5,595 nt of DNA, from positions 1 through 5,595 of the forward strand of contig JAFBAJ010000498.1 in the NCBI GenBank assembly GCA_019247865.1, in the 5' to 3' direction. This document shows positions 1 to 5,595 of the stretch, piece after piece. The DNA comes from Acidobacteriota bacterium (GTDB lineage Bacteria; Acidobacteriota; Blastocatellia; Pyrinomonadales; Pyrinomonadaceae). A program made the translations under genes and the position numbers. A model generated the notes under the pieces. The model ran no database searches, was not told where the DNA came from, and was given only the letters and a program-made list of their open reading frames with translations. The first letter of the stretch is position 1, and every line of letters begins with the position of its first letter.

Positions 1-1005
1 CTGTGTGCTGTGTGCTCTGTCTCTGTGTTCGCGGGCGCGTGGACGAAGCAGAAGTCCGGGACGCTGGCGTGGCTGCACGCGGTCTACTTTCTGGACGCGA
101 GCAGGGGCTGGGTTGCCGGGAGCAACGGGACGCTGCTCTCGACGACGGACGGCGGCGAGACGTGGACGGCTCTGCGCCAGCCGACCGAAGACAACGTGCG
201 CGACCTCTATTTCGCGGACCAGCGGCGGGGCTGGATCGTCTGCGAGCGCAGCCTCTACGCGCTCCGCACGAAAGAGGAGCAGCGCACCTACCTGATGAAC
301 ACCGCGGACGGCGGACTGACGTGGCAGCGCGTGAACCTCAACGGCGACCCGGACGCGCGGCTCCTGCGCGTGCTGCTGACGACGGACGGGCACGGCTGGG
401 TCTTCGGCGAAGGCGGGATGATCTTTACGACGAGCGATGGCGGCGTGACCTGGACGAAGCGGCGCGCGCCGACGCGTCATGTCCTCTTCGGCGGAGCCTT
501 TCTGGATGCGTCGCAGCTCTGGCTGGTCGGCGCGGGCGCGACCGTCATCCAGACACGCGACAGCGGCGAGACCTGGCGCATCGGCAACGTGCTCGGCATC
601 ACGGAGGGCGTGCGCTTCACGGCTACGTCGTTCGTGGACAGGTCGCGCGGCTGGGCCGTCGGCAACGGCGGGAACATTTTTCTGACCGCGGACGGCGGAA
701 GGACGTGGCAGGCGCTGAACTCGAAGATCGCCGAAGACCTCTCGGACGTGAAGTTCATAGACGCGTCGGAAGGCTGGGCGCTCGGCGGCAACGGCCTCCT
801 GATACACACGACGGACGGCGGCTTTCACTGGACGGAAGAGCAGACGGGCACGACGCACCCGCTCGACCGCATCTCTTTCGCGGGGCGCGCGCGCGGCTGG
901 GCCGTCGGCTTCGGCGGCACGATCCTCTCATACGTTCCCGGCGCGCGTGAGAAAGCGCCCGCCGCCCGGCAGGCTCCGGTCTTAAAGGGCGCGGGCCGGC
1001 CATAA
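1..1005 (+). CDS. Ycf48/BNR-like beta-propeller protein, 5'-truncated by window edge
   Basis: The frame is open from base 1 to a TAA at 1003-1005 (334 codons visible). It carries repeated motifs of the form GW-x-V/L-G-x-x-G-x-I/L-x-x-T-x-D-G-G-x-T-W, the Ycf48/BNR (Asp-box) propeller signature. Counting from base 1, copies lie near residues 36-55, 131-151, 173-192, 216-236 and 257-277, with partial ones near 77 and 299. Cyanobacterial and plastid Ycf48/HCF136 helps assemble photosystem II. In non-phototrophic bacteria, homologues are usually exported propellers of unknown role, so no photosynthetic function is claimed. The first residues (LCAVCSVSVFAGA) look like the end of a signal peptide, so the start probably lies upstream of the window. 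GTG codons at 10 and 25 are the only in-window alternatives near the edge. The C-terminus is a short Ala/Pro/Lys-rich tail. The gene ends 18 nt before the TPR gene, so the two are probably co-transcribed. Confidence 0.85.
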   Translation: MCAVCSVSVFAGAWTKQKSGTLAWLHAVYFLDASRGWVAGSNGTLLSTTDGGETWTALRQPTEDNVRDLYFADQRRGWIVCERSLYALRTKEEQRTYLMNTADGGLTWQRVNLNGDPDARLLRVLLTTDGHGWVFGEGGMIFTTSDGGVTWTKRRAPTRHVLFGGAFLDASQLWLVGAGATVIQTRDSGETWRIGNVLGITEGVRFTATSFVDRSRGWAVGNGGNIFLTADGGRTWQALNSKIAEDLSDVKFIDASEGWALGGNGLLIHTTDGGFHWTEEQTGTTHPLDRISFAGRARGWAVGFGGTILSYVPGAREKAPAARQAPVLKGAGRP

Positions 1006-1013
1006 AGAGTTTT

Positions 1014-1020
1014 GGAGAAG
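1014..1020 (+). promoter_or_regulatory. Ribosome binding site that fixes the TPR protein start
   Basis: GGAGAAG lies here, with its GGAG core 6 nt before the ATG at 1024. An in-frame TTG at 1012 would overlap this site and has no Shine-Dalgarno sequence at a suitable distance, so the ATG at 1024 is preferred. Confidence 0.7.
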
Positions 1021-1023
1021 ACG

Positions 1024-1914
1024 ATGCAATCCTATTTCAGCTTATTAAAAAATTATCTGAGCCTGACTTTGAGCCTCCTGCTCCTGCTCGCCTGCTGCGC
1101 CGTCGTCGCATCGGCGCAGACCGAGACGCGCGAGCGCAGGGCTCCGGCGGCAACAGAGGCGGACAGCGGCAAAGAGAGCGATGACAGCTCGGCTGTCATG
1201 AATGAAGTGACTCCTGCGCCGTCGCCGGAGACGGACAAAGAAGATGCTTCCGCCGCTGCTCCCAAACCTGCAAGCAACGGCCGCACGGATCGCATCACAC
1301 TCCTGCGCGCACAGATCAAGGAAGCCAAAACTGAGATCGAGCGTGTCCGTTTGCAGCGCACGCTGGTGGATTACCTGGTCGCCCTGAATCGCAGGGAAGA
1401 GGCGGTCGCGGAGCTGCGTGCGATGCTCGACGCGACGAATCTGGACGCGGCCAGCTATTACAACATCGGCAACGGGCTGGCGCGGCTCGGCGACGGAGCG
1501 AACGCGATTGAGGCTTATCACACAGCCATCGAGATGCGGCAGGGCAATTATCCGCGCGCGCTCAATAACCTGGGCGTTGTGCTGCTCGAACGCGGGCAGC
1601 TCGACGAGGCGTACGATGCGCTCGTGCTGGCGATCAAGCAGCAGAACTTTCGTTACGCGGAGGCGAGCTACAACCTCGGCCAGCTCTACGCCGCGCGCGA
1701 CGAAGCAGATCTCGCCATCAGCGAGTGGACGCGCGCCCTGACCGTCCAGCCGGATCACGTCGACGCGGCAATCGCGCTCGCACGCGCCTACGCCGTGACG
1801 GGCAAAGCCGACCGCGGGCTGGAAGTGCTCGATCTGGCGCTCAAGCGCACGGGCGGCAACGCACGCCTCGAAGCCGCGCGTGATGAGATCACAGCGATGT
1901 CCGCACGGAAATAG
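1024..1914 (+). CDS. Exported tetratricopeptide repeat (TPR) protein
   Basis: This is a complete 296-residue protein. The N-terminus has one basic residue followed by a long hydrophobic core (about 11-29), ending in ASA-Q, a good signal peptidase I site after residue 31. LLAC at 21-24 could alternatively be a weak lipobox, so lipidation is possible but less likely. Residues 32-88 are a low-complexity linker rich in Ala, Pro, Glu and Ser, as in many periplasmic linkers. From about 105 to 280 there are around five TPR units (near 107-136, 142-175, 177-210, 211-244, 245-278). The typical spacing of aromatic or Leu, Gly/Ala and Ala residues is visible in stretches such as SYYNIGNGLARLGDGANAIE. 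TPRs are protein-binding scaffolds, so a partner in or near the envelope is expected but cannot be named. The upstream Ycf48-like propeller gene, 18 nt away, is the obvious candidate by context. A strong terminator follows the stop codon. No enzymatic domain is seen. Confidence 0.9.
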   Translation: MQSYFSLLKNYLSLTLSLLLLLACCAVVASAQTETRERRAPAATEADSGKESDDSSAVMNEVTPAPSPETDKEDASAAAPKPASNGRTDRITLLRAQIKEAKTEIERVRLQRTLVDYLVALNRREEAVAELRAMLDATNLDAASYYNIGNGLARLGDGANAIEAYHTAIEMRQGNYPRALNNLGVVLLERGQLDEAYDALVLAIKQQNFRYAEASYNLGQLYAARDEADLAISEWTRALTVQPDHVDAAIALARAYAVTGKADRGLEVLDLALKRTGGNARLEAARDEITAMSARK

Positions 1915-1928
1915 CGACTAAATAAAGC

Positions 1929-1987
1929 GGCGGCCGGCACATCTATGAGAGCGCGCTCTCGGGCAGGAGATGTGCCGGCCGCCTTTT
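1929..1987 (+). terminator. Rho-independent terminator with nested palindrome, possibly bidirectional
   Basis: A perfect 16-bp stem pairs 1929-1944 with 1968-1983 and is followed by TTTT at 1984-1987. The 23-nt region between the arms contains a 14-bp perfect palindrome, GAGAGCGCGCTCTC (1947-1960), which can form a second hairpin on top. The stem starts 14 nt after the TPR stop codon. Read on the minus strand, the stem is followed by GCTTTATTT, so it could also stop transcription leaving lysS, and it sits between convergent genes. Bases 1988-2050, between this and the next repeat, show nothing else recognisable. Confidence 0.85.
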
Positions 1988-2050
1988 CGTGTTTCAACCG
2001 AACAGACGATTCATTAGACACCCGGCCGCGCCGAATGTTCCAAAAACAGG

Positions 2051-2124
2051 TCTCACGCAAAGGCGCAAAGACGCAAAGAAAGAGATGCTTGCCTTTCTTT
2101 GCGTCTTTGCGCCTTTGCGTGAGA
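2051..2124. repeat. CGCAAAG hairpin repeat, copy A (perfect 32-bp inverted repeat)
   Basis: Arms 2051-2082 and 2093-2124 are exact reverse complements (32 bp) around a 10-nt loop, AGATGCTTGC. Within the left arm the octamer CGCAAAGR is repeated three times in tandem (2056-2079), and its complement is in the right arm. This matches a hairpin family I recall as widespread in bacterial intergenic regions, often mis-annotated as small ORFs because it stays open in some frames. It starts 6 nt after the lysS stop codon. On the minus strand a TTTTT run (2046-2042) follows 4 nt beyond the stem, so this copy probably also serves as the lysS terminator. It shares 65 of 74 positions, without gaps, with the copy at 4088-4161. 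Confidence 0.9.
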
Positions 2125-2129
2125 CTTCT

Positions 2130-4043
2130 TTATTCTTCTTCTTCTTCCGCAACCTTCCGCTCCGGCCGCATGTGCGGGAAGAGGATCACGTCGCGGATGC
2201 TGCGCTGTCCTGTGATGAGCATGACCAGCCGGTCAATCCCGATGCCTATGCCTGCGGCGGGCGGCATGCCGTAAGAGAGCGCGCGGATGTAATCTTCATC
2301 CAACACCATCGCCTCCTCGTCGCCGCGCTCTCTGGCTTGCGCCTGCTCCAGAAACCGCTCGTACTGCTCGACCGGATCGTTCAACTCCGAAAAGCCGTTC
2401 GCGCACTCCATCCCCGCGATGAACAACTCAAAGCGTTCGGCAACGGCCGGGTTCGCGGGCGAAGCTTTAGAGAGCGGAGAGATTACCTTTGGAAAATCCG
2501 TAATGAATGTTGGCTGAATTAAATTTTTTTCAGCAACTCTTTCAAAGAACTTTTCTATAATAAAAGCATCTCTTCTGTCATCAGAATCGAAGCTGTTAAG
2601 TTGCTTATACCCATACTGCAAAGTCATATATGCAAAGTCAGCTATGCCTAACCCTTCCGCTTCTTGTGCTGAAGGGATTGAGTCAATATAAGTTAGACTT
2701 TTTCTCCAAATTTCGTCTTTCCTTTCGTTCTCAATGTTGCTTTCAAATTCAGCTTGGCGATTGCGATGCCATTCCATTGAGTGACTTCCATCAGCCGCAA
2801 TAAGAGGCTGACTTACTTTAACTGCATGCAAAAGTGCTTCAAATATATAAAGTCTTTTTAGCTTCGCTGAGTCATTTAACCACCTCTCTTCAAAAATCTC
2901 GTCATTCAGTACGTTCAAGCGCCAATGTCTAGCAATTGCTTGCTTCATTGTTAATCTTTCAAATTTTGAAAAATCAATCTCATTACCCTCGAATCGCGTA
3001 CATAGGTCGCCCGTCGCATTTTTAACCGTCGCCCGCATTAACTCTTCGCAGAAATCCATCATCCCGTTCGCATTCATATATGCACAGTAAAATTCCAGCA
3101 TCGTAAATTCGGGATTATGTTTGTAAGAAATGCCTTCGTTTCTGAAATTGCGGTTCAGTTCGTAGACTTTTTCAAAGCCGCCGACGACGAGGCGCTTGAG
3201 ATAAAGTTCGGGCGCGATGCGTGCGTAGAGGTCTATGTCGAGGGCGTTGTGATGCGTCTTGAAGGGACGCGCGGCCGCGCCGGTCGCTTTGGGCGAGAGC
3301 ATCGGCGTCTCGACTTCGATGTAGCCGTGTTCGTCCAGGTAGCGGCGCATCTCGCGGATGACCTTTGAGCGCAGCTCAAAGACCTCGCGCGGCGTCAGCT
3401 CGCCCGCTTCGCGCTCGACTTTCAGACTGCCCGCGATGAGGTCTGCGTAGCGCTGGCGCTGGCGTATCTCCGGGTCGGCGATGCCGTGCAGCTTGTCCGG
3501 CATCGGCAGCATGGCCTTCGAGAGAAATTGCAGCTCATGCACATGCACGGACAGCTCGCCCGTGCGGGTCACGAAGAGGTAGCCGTCCACGCCTATGAAG
3601 TCGCCGTGGTCGAGCAGTTGAAAGACCTGCCAGCCCTCTTCAATCGGCGCGCCGTCGTCATTGTGGATAGCCTTGAGATCATCCCTGCGCGCGTAAATCT
3701 GCAGGCGCGAGACGCCGTCGGAGAGATGCACGAACGCGGCTTTGCCCATCACGCGCGGCGGCGTCGAGATGCGCCCGCTGATGCGGACTTTGAAGTTGTT
3801 GAGCAACGCGTTCGCGGCTTCGAGCTGTTCGGGCGTCGGCTTCTGTTCCGCTTCGAGCTGCGGCACGTGCTTCCTGATCTCTTCGTGTTTAATGATCGCG
3901 GTCACGGTGTCTTCGTCGCCGGTGACGCGTGTGCGCTGAAATTTGTTCGGATAGACGTTGCCGACGAGTTGGCGCAGGGCTTCGAGGTGCTCGCGGCGGG
4001 CGCGCGTCTGATCGTTCTGTTCGATAATCTCTTCGATGCTCAC
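2130..4043 (-). CDS. lysS: Lysyl-tRNA synthetase, class II (enlarged)
   Basis: LysRS charges tRNA-Lys with lysine, using ATP, in the cytoplasm. All landmarks of the class II enzyme are present: an N-terminal helix (to about 35), the OB-fold anticodon-binding domain (about 85-180, including [13 protein letters not shown]), motif 1 ([10 protein letters not shown], 240-249), the AAARPF and [19 protein letters not shown] active-site stretches, motif 2 ([18 protein letters not shown], 300-317), NGFSELNDP (549-557) and motif 3 ([12 protein letters not shown], 598-609, with the ATP-binding Arg605). The protein has 637 residues against about 500 for typical bacterial LysRS. Extra length lies near 40-80, near 205-220 and, above all, between motifs 2 and 3 (about 371-485). 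It ends in five Glu residues. The start is GTG at 4043-4041; an in-frame TAA lies 36 nt upstream with no other start codon between. A GGAG at 4059-4056 is 12 nt from the GTG, a somewhat long spacing. Codons for residues about 290-522 are markedly AT-rich compared with the rest. Confidence 0.97.
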   Translation of the reverse strand: MSIEEIIEQNDQTRARREHLEALRQLVGNVYPNKFQRTRVTGDEDTVTAIIKHEEIRKHVPQLEAEQKPTPEQLEAANALLNNFKVRISGRISTPPRVMGKAAFVHLSDGVSRLQIYARRDDLKAIHNDDGAPIEEGWQVFQLLDHGDFIGVDGYLFVTRTGELSVHVHELQFLSKAMLPMPDKLHGIADPEIRQRQRYADLIAGSLKVEREAGELTPREVFELRSKVIREMRRYLDEHGYIEVETPMLSPKATGAAARPFKTHHNALDIDLYARIAPELYLKRLVVGGFEKVYELNRNFRNEGISYKHNPEFTMLEFYCAYMNANGMMDFCEELMRATVKNATGDLCTRFEGNEIDFSKFERLTMKQAIARHWRLNVLNDEIFEERWLNDSAKLKRLYIFEALLHAVKVSQPLIAADGSHSMEWHRNRQAEFESNIENERKDEIWRKSLTYIDSIPSAQEAEGLGIADFAYMTLQYGYKQLNSFDSDDRRDAFIIEKFFERVAEKNLIQPTFITDFPKVISPLSKASPANPAVAERFELFIAGMECANGFSELNDPVEQYERFLEQAQARERGDEEAMVLDEDYIRALSYGMPPAAGIGIGIDRLVMLITGQRSIRDVILFPHMRPERKVAEEEEE

Positions 4044-4075
4044 AGTTTGTTTATTCTCCGCGTAAAGAAAAGGGG

Positions 4076-4081
4076 ATTATA
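4076..4081 (-). promoter_or_regulatory. Candidate lysS promoter -10 box (TATAAT)
   Basis: The minus strand reads TATAAT exactly, 32 nt upstream of the lysS GTG. Initiation about 7 nt further on would give a leader of about 25 nt containing the GGAG at 4059-4056. The -35 position would fall inside the left arm of hairpin copy B. The best match there is TTGCGC (4105-4100) with an 18-nt spacer, only 3 of 6 consensus bases. A housekeeping sigma factor is assumed. Confidence 0.4.
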
Positions 4082-4087
4082 GAGAAA

Positions 4088-4161
4088 TTTCACGCGAAGG
4101 CGCAAAGACGCAAAGAAAGGGATGCGTGCTTTTCTTTGCGTCTTTGCCCCTTGGCGTGAAC
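4088..4161. repeat. CGCAAAG hairpin repeat, copy B (imperfect inverted repeat)
   Basis: This element is homologous to 2051-2124 over its whole length (65 of 74 identical, no gaps, same loop orientation). Arms 4089-4120 and 4129-4160 pair around the 8-nt loop GATGCGTG, with a G-G mismatch (4096/4153), a C-C mismatch (4101/4148) and one G-T wobble (4119/4130). It lies 45 nt upstream of the lysS start, within the divergent intergenic region, and abuts the candidate -10 box. Its position upstream of both neighbouring genes argues against terminator function for either. It could act as a promoter-proximal structure or simply be a mobile-type repeat. Confidence 0.85.
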
Positions 4162-4310
4162 TGCTTTTTGAAACTGAACCACTACTGGAAATGTCATTGA
4201 TTAAAGAAATCAGCGGGTGTATGCTTCGCTCATCGTCAAGGTAAACAACTGTAGTTGACATCCTTACGCCTCATCTAAACAGCTTGTGGGAATTGGAAAG
4301 AAGGTCTCGC
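4162..4310. other. Divergent intergenic region between lysS and the SBBP gene
   Basis: This stretch separates two divergent genes and should hold the promoter of the plus-strand gene. A perfect TTGACA lies at 4255-4260, but the best -10 candidate, TAAACA (4276-4281), has only 3 of 6 consensus bases and a 15-nt spacer, so the promoter assignment is weak. A ribosome site AAGG at 4301-4304, within GGAAAGAAGG (4295-4304), is well placed 6 nt before the ATG at 4311. A small minus-strand reading frame (from ATG at 4261) passes through here and into hairpin copy B. It has a plausible GAGG 7 nt before its ATG, but more than half of it is repeat or leader sequence, so I do not call it a gene. Confidence 0.5.
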
Positions 4311-5595
4311 ATGTTATCCTCAATCACACACCGCAAACCTATCGTCTATCTCCTTGCATTCTCGCTGCTCGTCGCCGGTGTGCTCCAGAGCACAACCCGT
4401 CCGAGCCACGCTCGTCGTGCCACCTCTACCGCAAAGAGCACGCCGAAAACGGGCGCGGTGGACGAAGCGACGAAGGCGCGCGTCAGCAAGGCTTACAACC
4501 AACTGCCCCTGCGCTTTGAAGAGAATCGCGGGCAAGTGGGCAAAGAGGTCAAGTATCTCTCTCGCAGTTCAGCCTCCACGCTCTTTCTCACTAAGACCGA
4601 AGCCGTCCTGACGCTGCACGCTCCATCCGTGAGCGTCGTGCGGATGAAGTTGCAGGGCGCGAACCGCTTGCCTGTCGTCACGGGCGAGCATGAGATGAGC
4701 GCGCGGACGAACTACTTCATCGGCAACGACCCGCAGCAGTGGCACGGAGACGTGGCGCAGTACGAGCGGGTCCGGTACGCGTCGGTCTATCCGGGCATCG
4801 ACCTGCTCTATTATGGGCAGCAGCAGAGTCTGGAGTATGACTTCGAGGTCGCGCCGGGGGCAGACCCACGGCGGATCGTGCTCGGCTTCAAGGGCGTGAG
4901 GGGGTTGAAGATAGAGTCAAGCAGCGGCGACCTGTTGTTGGAGACGGCGAGCGGAGAGGTGCGGCAGCACAGGCCGGTGGTATATCAGGAGGTGGATGGA
5001 GAGCGGCGAGCGGTGGAGTGCCGATACGTGATGAAGGGAAAGCGGAAAGTGGGCTTCAAGGTTGGCGCATATGACCGGACGCAGCGGCTGGTGATTGATC
5101 CGGTGTTGGCGTATTCGACTTATCTGGGGGGCGGCGGCGGTAGTGACTATGGCTACGGTATCGCGGTAGATGCAGTCGGCAATGCCTATGTGACTGGCTA
5201 CACCTATTCAATCAACTTCCCAACGCTCAACCAGTATCAGACATATCAGGGTGACGGCGCTGGGAATGTGTTCGTGACGAAACTGAACACGAATCTCTCC
5301 GGCACTGCTTCGCTCCTCTACAGTACGTATCTGGGCGGCAACATGGGTGACTTTGGCCGCGGCATCGCCGTGGATTCGTCAGGCAATGTTTATGTGACGG
5401 GCAACACCAGTTCAACCAACTTTCCGCTCCTTAACCAGTATCAGACATATCAGGGCGGCCTCTTTGGGGATGCCTTCGTGACGAAGCTCAACCCGAACCT
5501 CTCCGGCACGGCCTCGCTCGTCTACAGCACGTATCTGGGCAGCAGCGGCAATGATGAGGGCCGCGGCATCGCCGTGGATTCGTCAGGCAATGCTT
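4311..5595 (+). CDS. Exported SBBP-repeat beta-propeller protein, 3'-truncated by window edge
   Basis: The frame runs open from ATG 4311 to the right edge (428 complete codons), with a ribosome site AAGG 6 nt upstream. Residues 1-9 are polar and basic (HRK) and 11-25 form a hydrophobic core (IVYLLAFSLLVAGVL). SHA at 32-34 is a possible signal-peptidase site, so export is likely. Residues about 62-265 match the N-terminal domain that usually precedes SBBP repeats (I recall it as DUF7948). Its marks include FEENRGQ at 69-75, then LFLTKTEAVLTL, TNYFIGND, VYPGIDLLYYG, LEYDFEVAPGADPRRI and RLVIDPVLAYSTYLGG. From residue 268 come seven-bladed-beta-propeller (SBBP) units with the cores YSTYLGG, GIAVDSSGNVYVTG and DAFVTKLN. 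Two are complete (268-336, 337-404) and a third is cut off. Such proteins are common in Acidobacteriota, Chloroflexota and myxobacteria; their function is largely unknown, with surface or adhesive roles suspected. The gene diverges from lysS and looks independently transcribed. Confidence 0.9.
   Translation, partial: MLSSITHRKPIVYLLAFSLLVAGVLQSTTRPSHARRATSTAKSTPKTGAVDEATKARVSKAYNQLPLRFEENRGQVGKEVKYLSRSSASTLFLTKTEAVLTLHAPSVSVVRMKLQGANRLPVVTGEHEMSARTNYFIGNDPQQWHGDVAQYERVRYASVYPGIDLLYYGQQQSLEYDFEVAPGADPRRIVLGFKGVRGLKIESSSGDLLLETASGEVRQHRPVVYQEVDGERRAVECRYVMKGKRKVGFKVGAYDRTQRLVIDPVLAYSTYLGGGGGSDYGYGIAVDAVGNAYVTGYTYSINFPTLNQYQTYQGDGAGNVFVTKLNTNLSGTASLLYSTYLGGNMGDFGRGIAVDSSGNVYVTGNTSSTNFPLLNQYQTYQGGLFGDAFVTKLNPNLSGTASLVYSTYLGSSGNDEGRGIAVDSSGNA
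5112..5595 (+). repeat. Tandem coding repeats of about 204 bp (SBBP blades)
   Basis: Unit starts (the YSTYLG codons) are at 5112, 5319 and 5523: a 207-bp unit, a 204-bp unit and a truncated unit of which 73 bp are visible. The segment beginning GGCATCGCCGTGGATTCGTC is identical in units 2 and 3 (from 5361 and 5565, exactly 204 bp apart). AACCAGTATCAGACATATCA is identical in units 1 and 2. The array continues past the window edge. Confidence 0.9.

Noticed and set aside
2056..2119. Short tandem CGCAAAG units considered as a mini CRISPR array.
   Set aside because: The octamers are contiguous with no spacers, the two arms are complementary, and no cas gene is present.
2133..2147. Five consecutive GAA codons at the LysRS C-terminus as a regulatory tag.
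   Set aside because: This is most simply a short trinucleotide expansion in an unconstrained tail; nothing else supports a function.
1945..2522. Plus-strand frames across the terminator, hairpin copy A and the lysS 3' end.
   Set aside because: They are translations of the hairpin (SRKGAKTQRK and similar) and the antisense of lysS, with no independent coding signal.
2511..2540. Overlapping slippery heptamers (A AAA AAT and A AAT TTA) on the lysS coding strand, suggesting programmed -1 frameshifting.
   Set aside because: They code for the conserved EKNLIQ stretch inside an AT-rich segment. The full-length frame already includes motif 3, and there is no sign that a shifted product would be useful.
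2588..2933. LysRS insertion as an intein.
   Set aside because: It lacks intein splice-junction residues (no Cys/Ser start with a terminal His-Asn), is too short, and sits away from the catalytic motifs where inteins usually insert.
2051..4161. lysS plus flanking repeats as a classical insertion sequence or composite transposon.
   Set aside because: There is no transposase and no target-site duplication visible; the flanking copies are palindromic hairpins rather than IS ends.

Overview
The window looks like chromosomal DNA from a fairly GC-rich bacterium (about 60% GC over most of its length). My best guess is an Acidobacteriota member, perhaps Blastocatellia-like. That rests on three recalled family traits: exported Ycf48-like and TPR proteins, a large SBBP beta-propeller protein, and CGCAAAG-type hairpin repeats. 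No rRNA, tRNA or marker phylogeny is present, so the placement is low confidence.

Layout. Bases 1-1005 (+) hold the 3' part of a Ycf48/BNR-type beta-propeller gene that enters from outside the window. After 18 nt, bases 1024-1914 (+) encode a complete exported TPR protein, probably in the same operon. A strong stem-loop with an inner palindrome (1929-1987) closes this pair and can work in both directions. Next is a perfect 32-bp inverted repeat (2051-2124), six bases short of the end of the minus-strand lysyl-tRNA synthetase gene (2130-4043). A second, diverged copy of the same hairpin (4088-4161) lies just upstream of that gene, next to a perfect TATAAT. The divergent intergenic region runs to 4310. 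From 4311 to the right edge (+) is the 5' part of an SBBP-repeat protein: signal sequence, conserved N-terminal domain, then near-identical tandem blades.

How the genes relate. The left pair encodes two probably exported repeat-scaffold proteins that may act together in envelope assembly or protein-protein contacts; this is inference. LysRS is a housekeeping enzyme in its own transcription unit, and the SBBP protein is an independent surface or secreted protein.

The most notable points concern lysS. The protein is about 130 residues longer than a typical bacterial LysRS, with a large insertion between motifs 2 and 3. The insertion lies inside a roughly 700-bp segment of about 39% GC, set in a gene that is otherwise about 60-70% GC. 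The gene is also bracketed by two copies of one hairpin repeat in the same orientation. I see no defence system, CRISPR array, transposase or other clearly new multi-gene system here.
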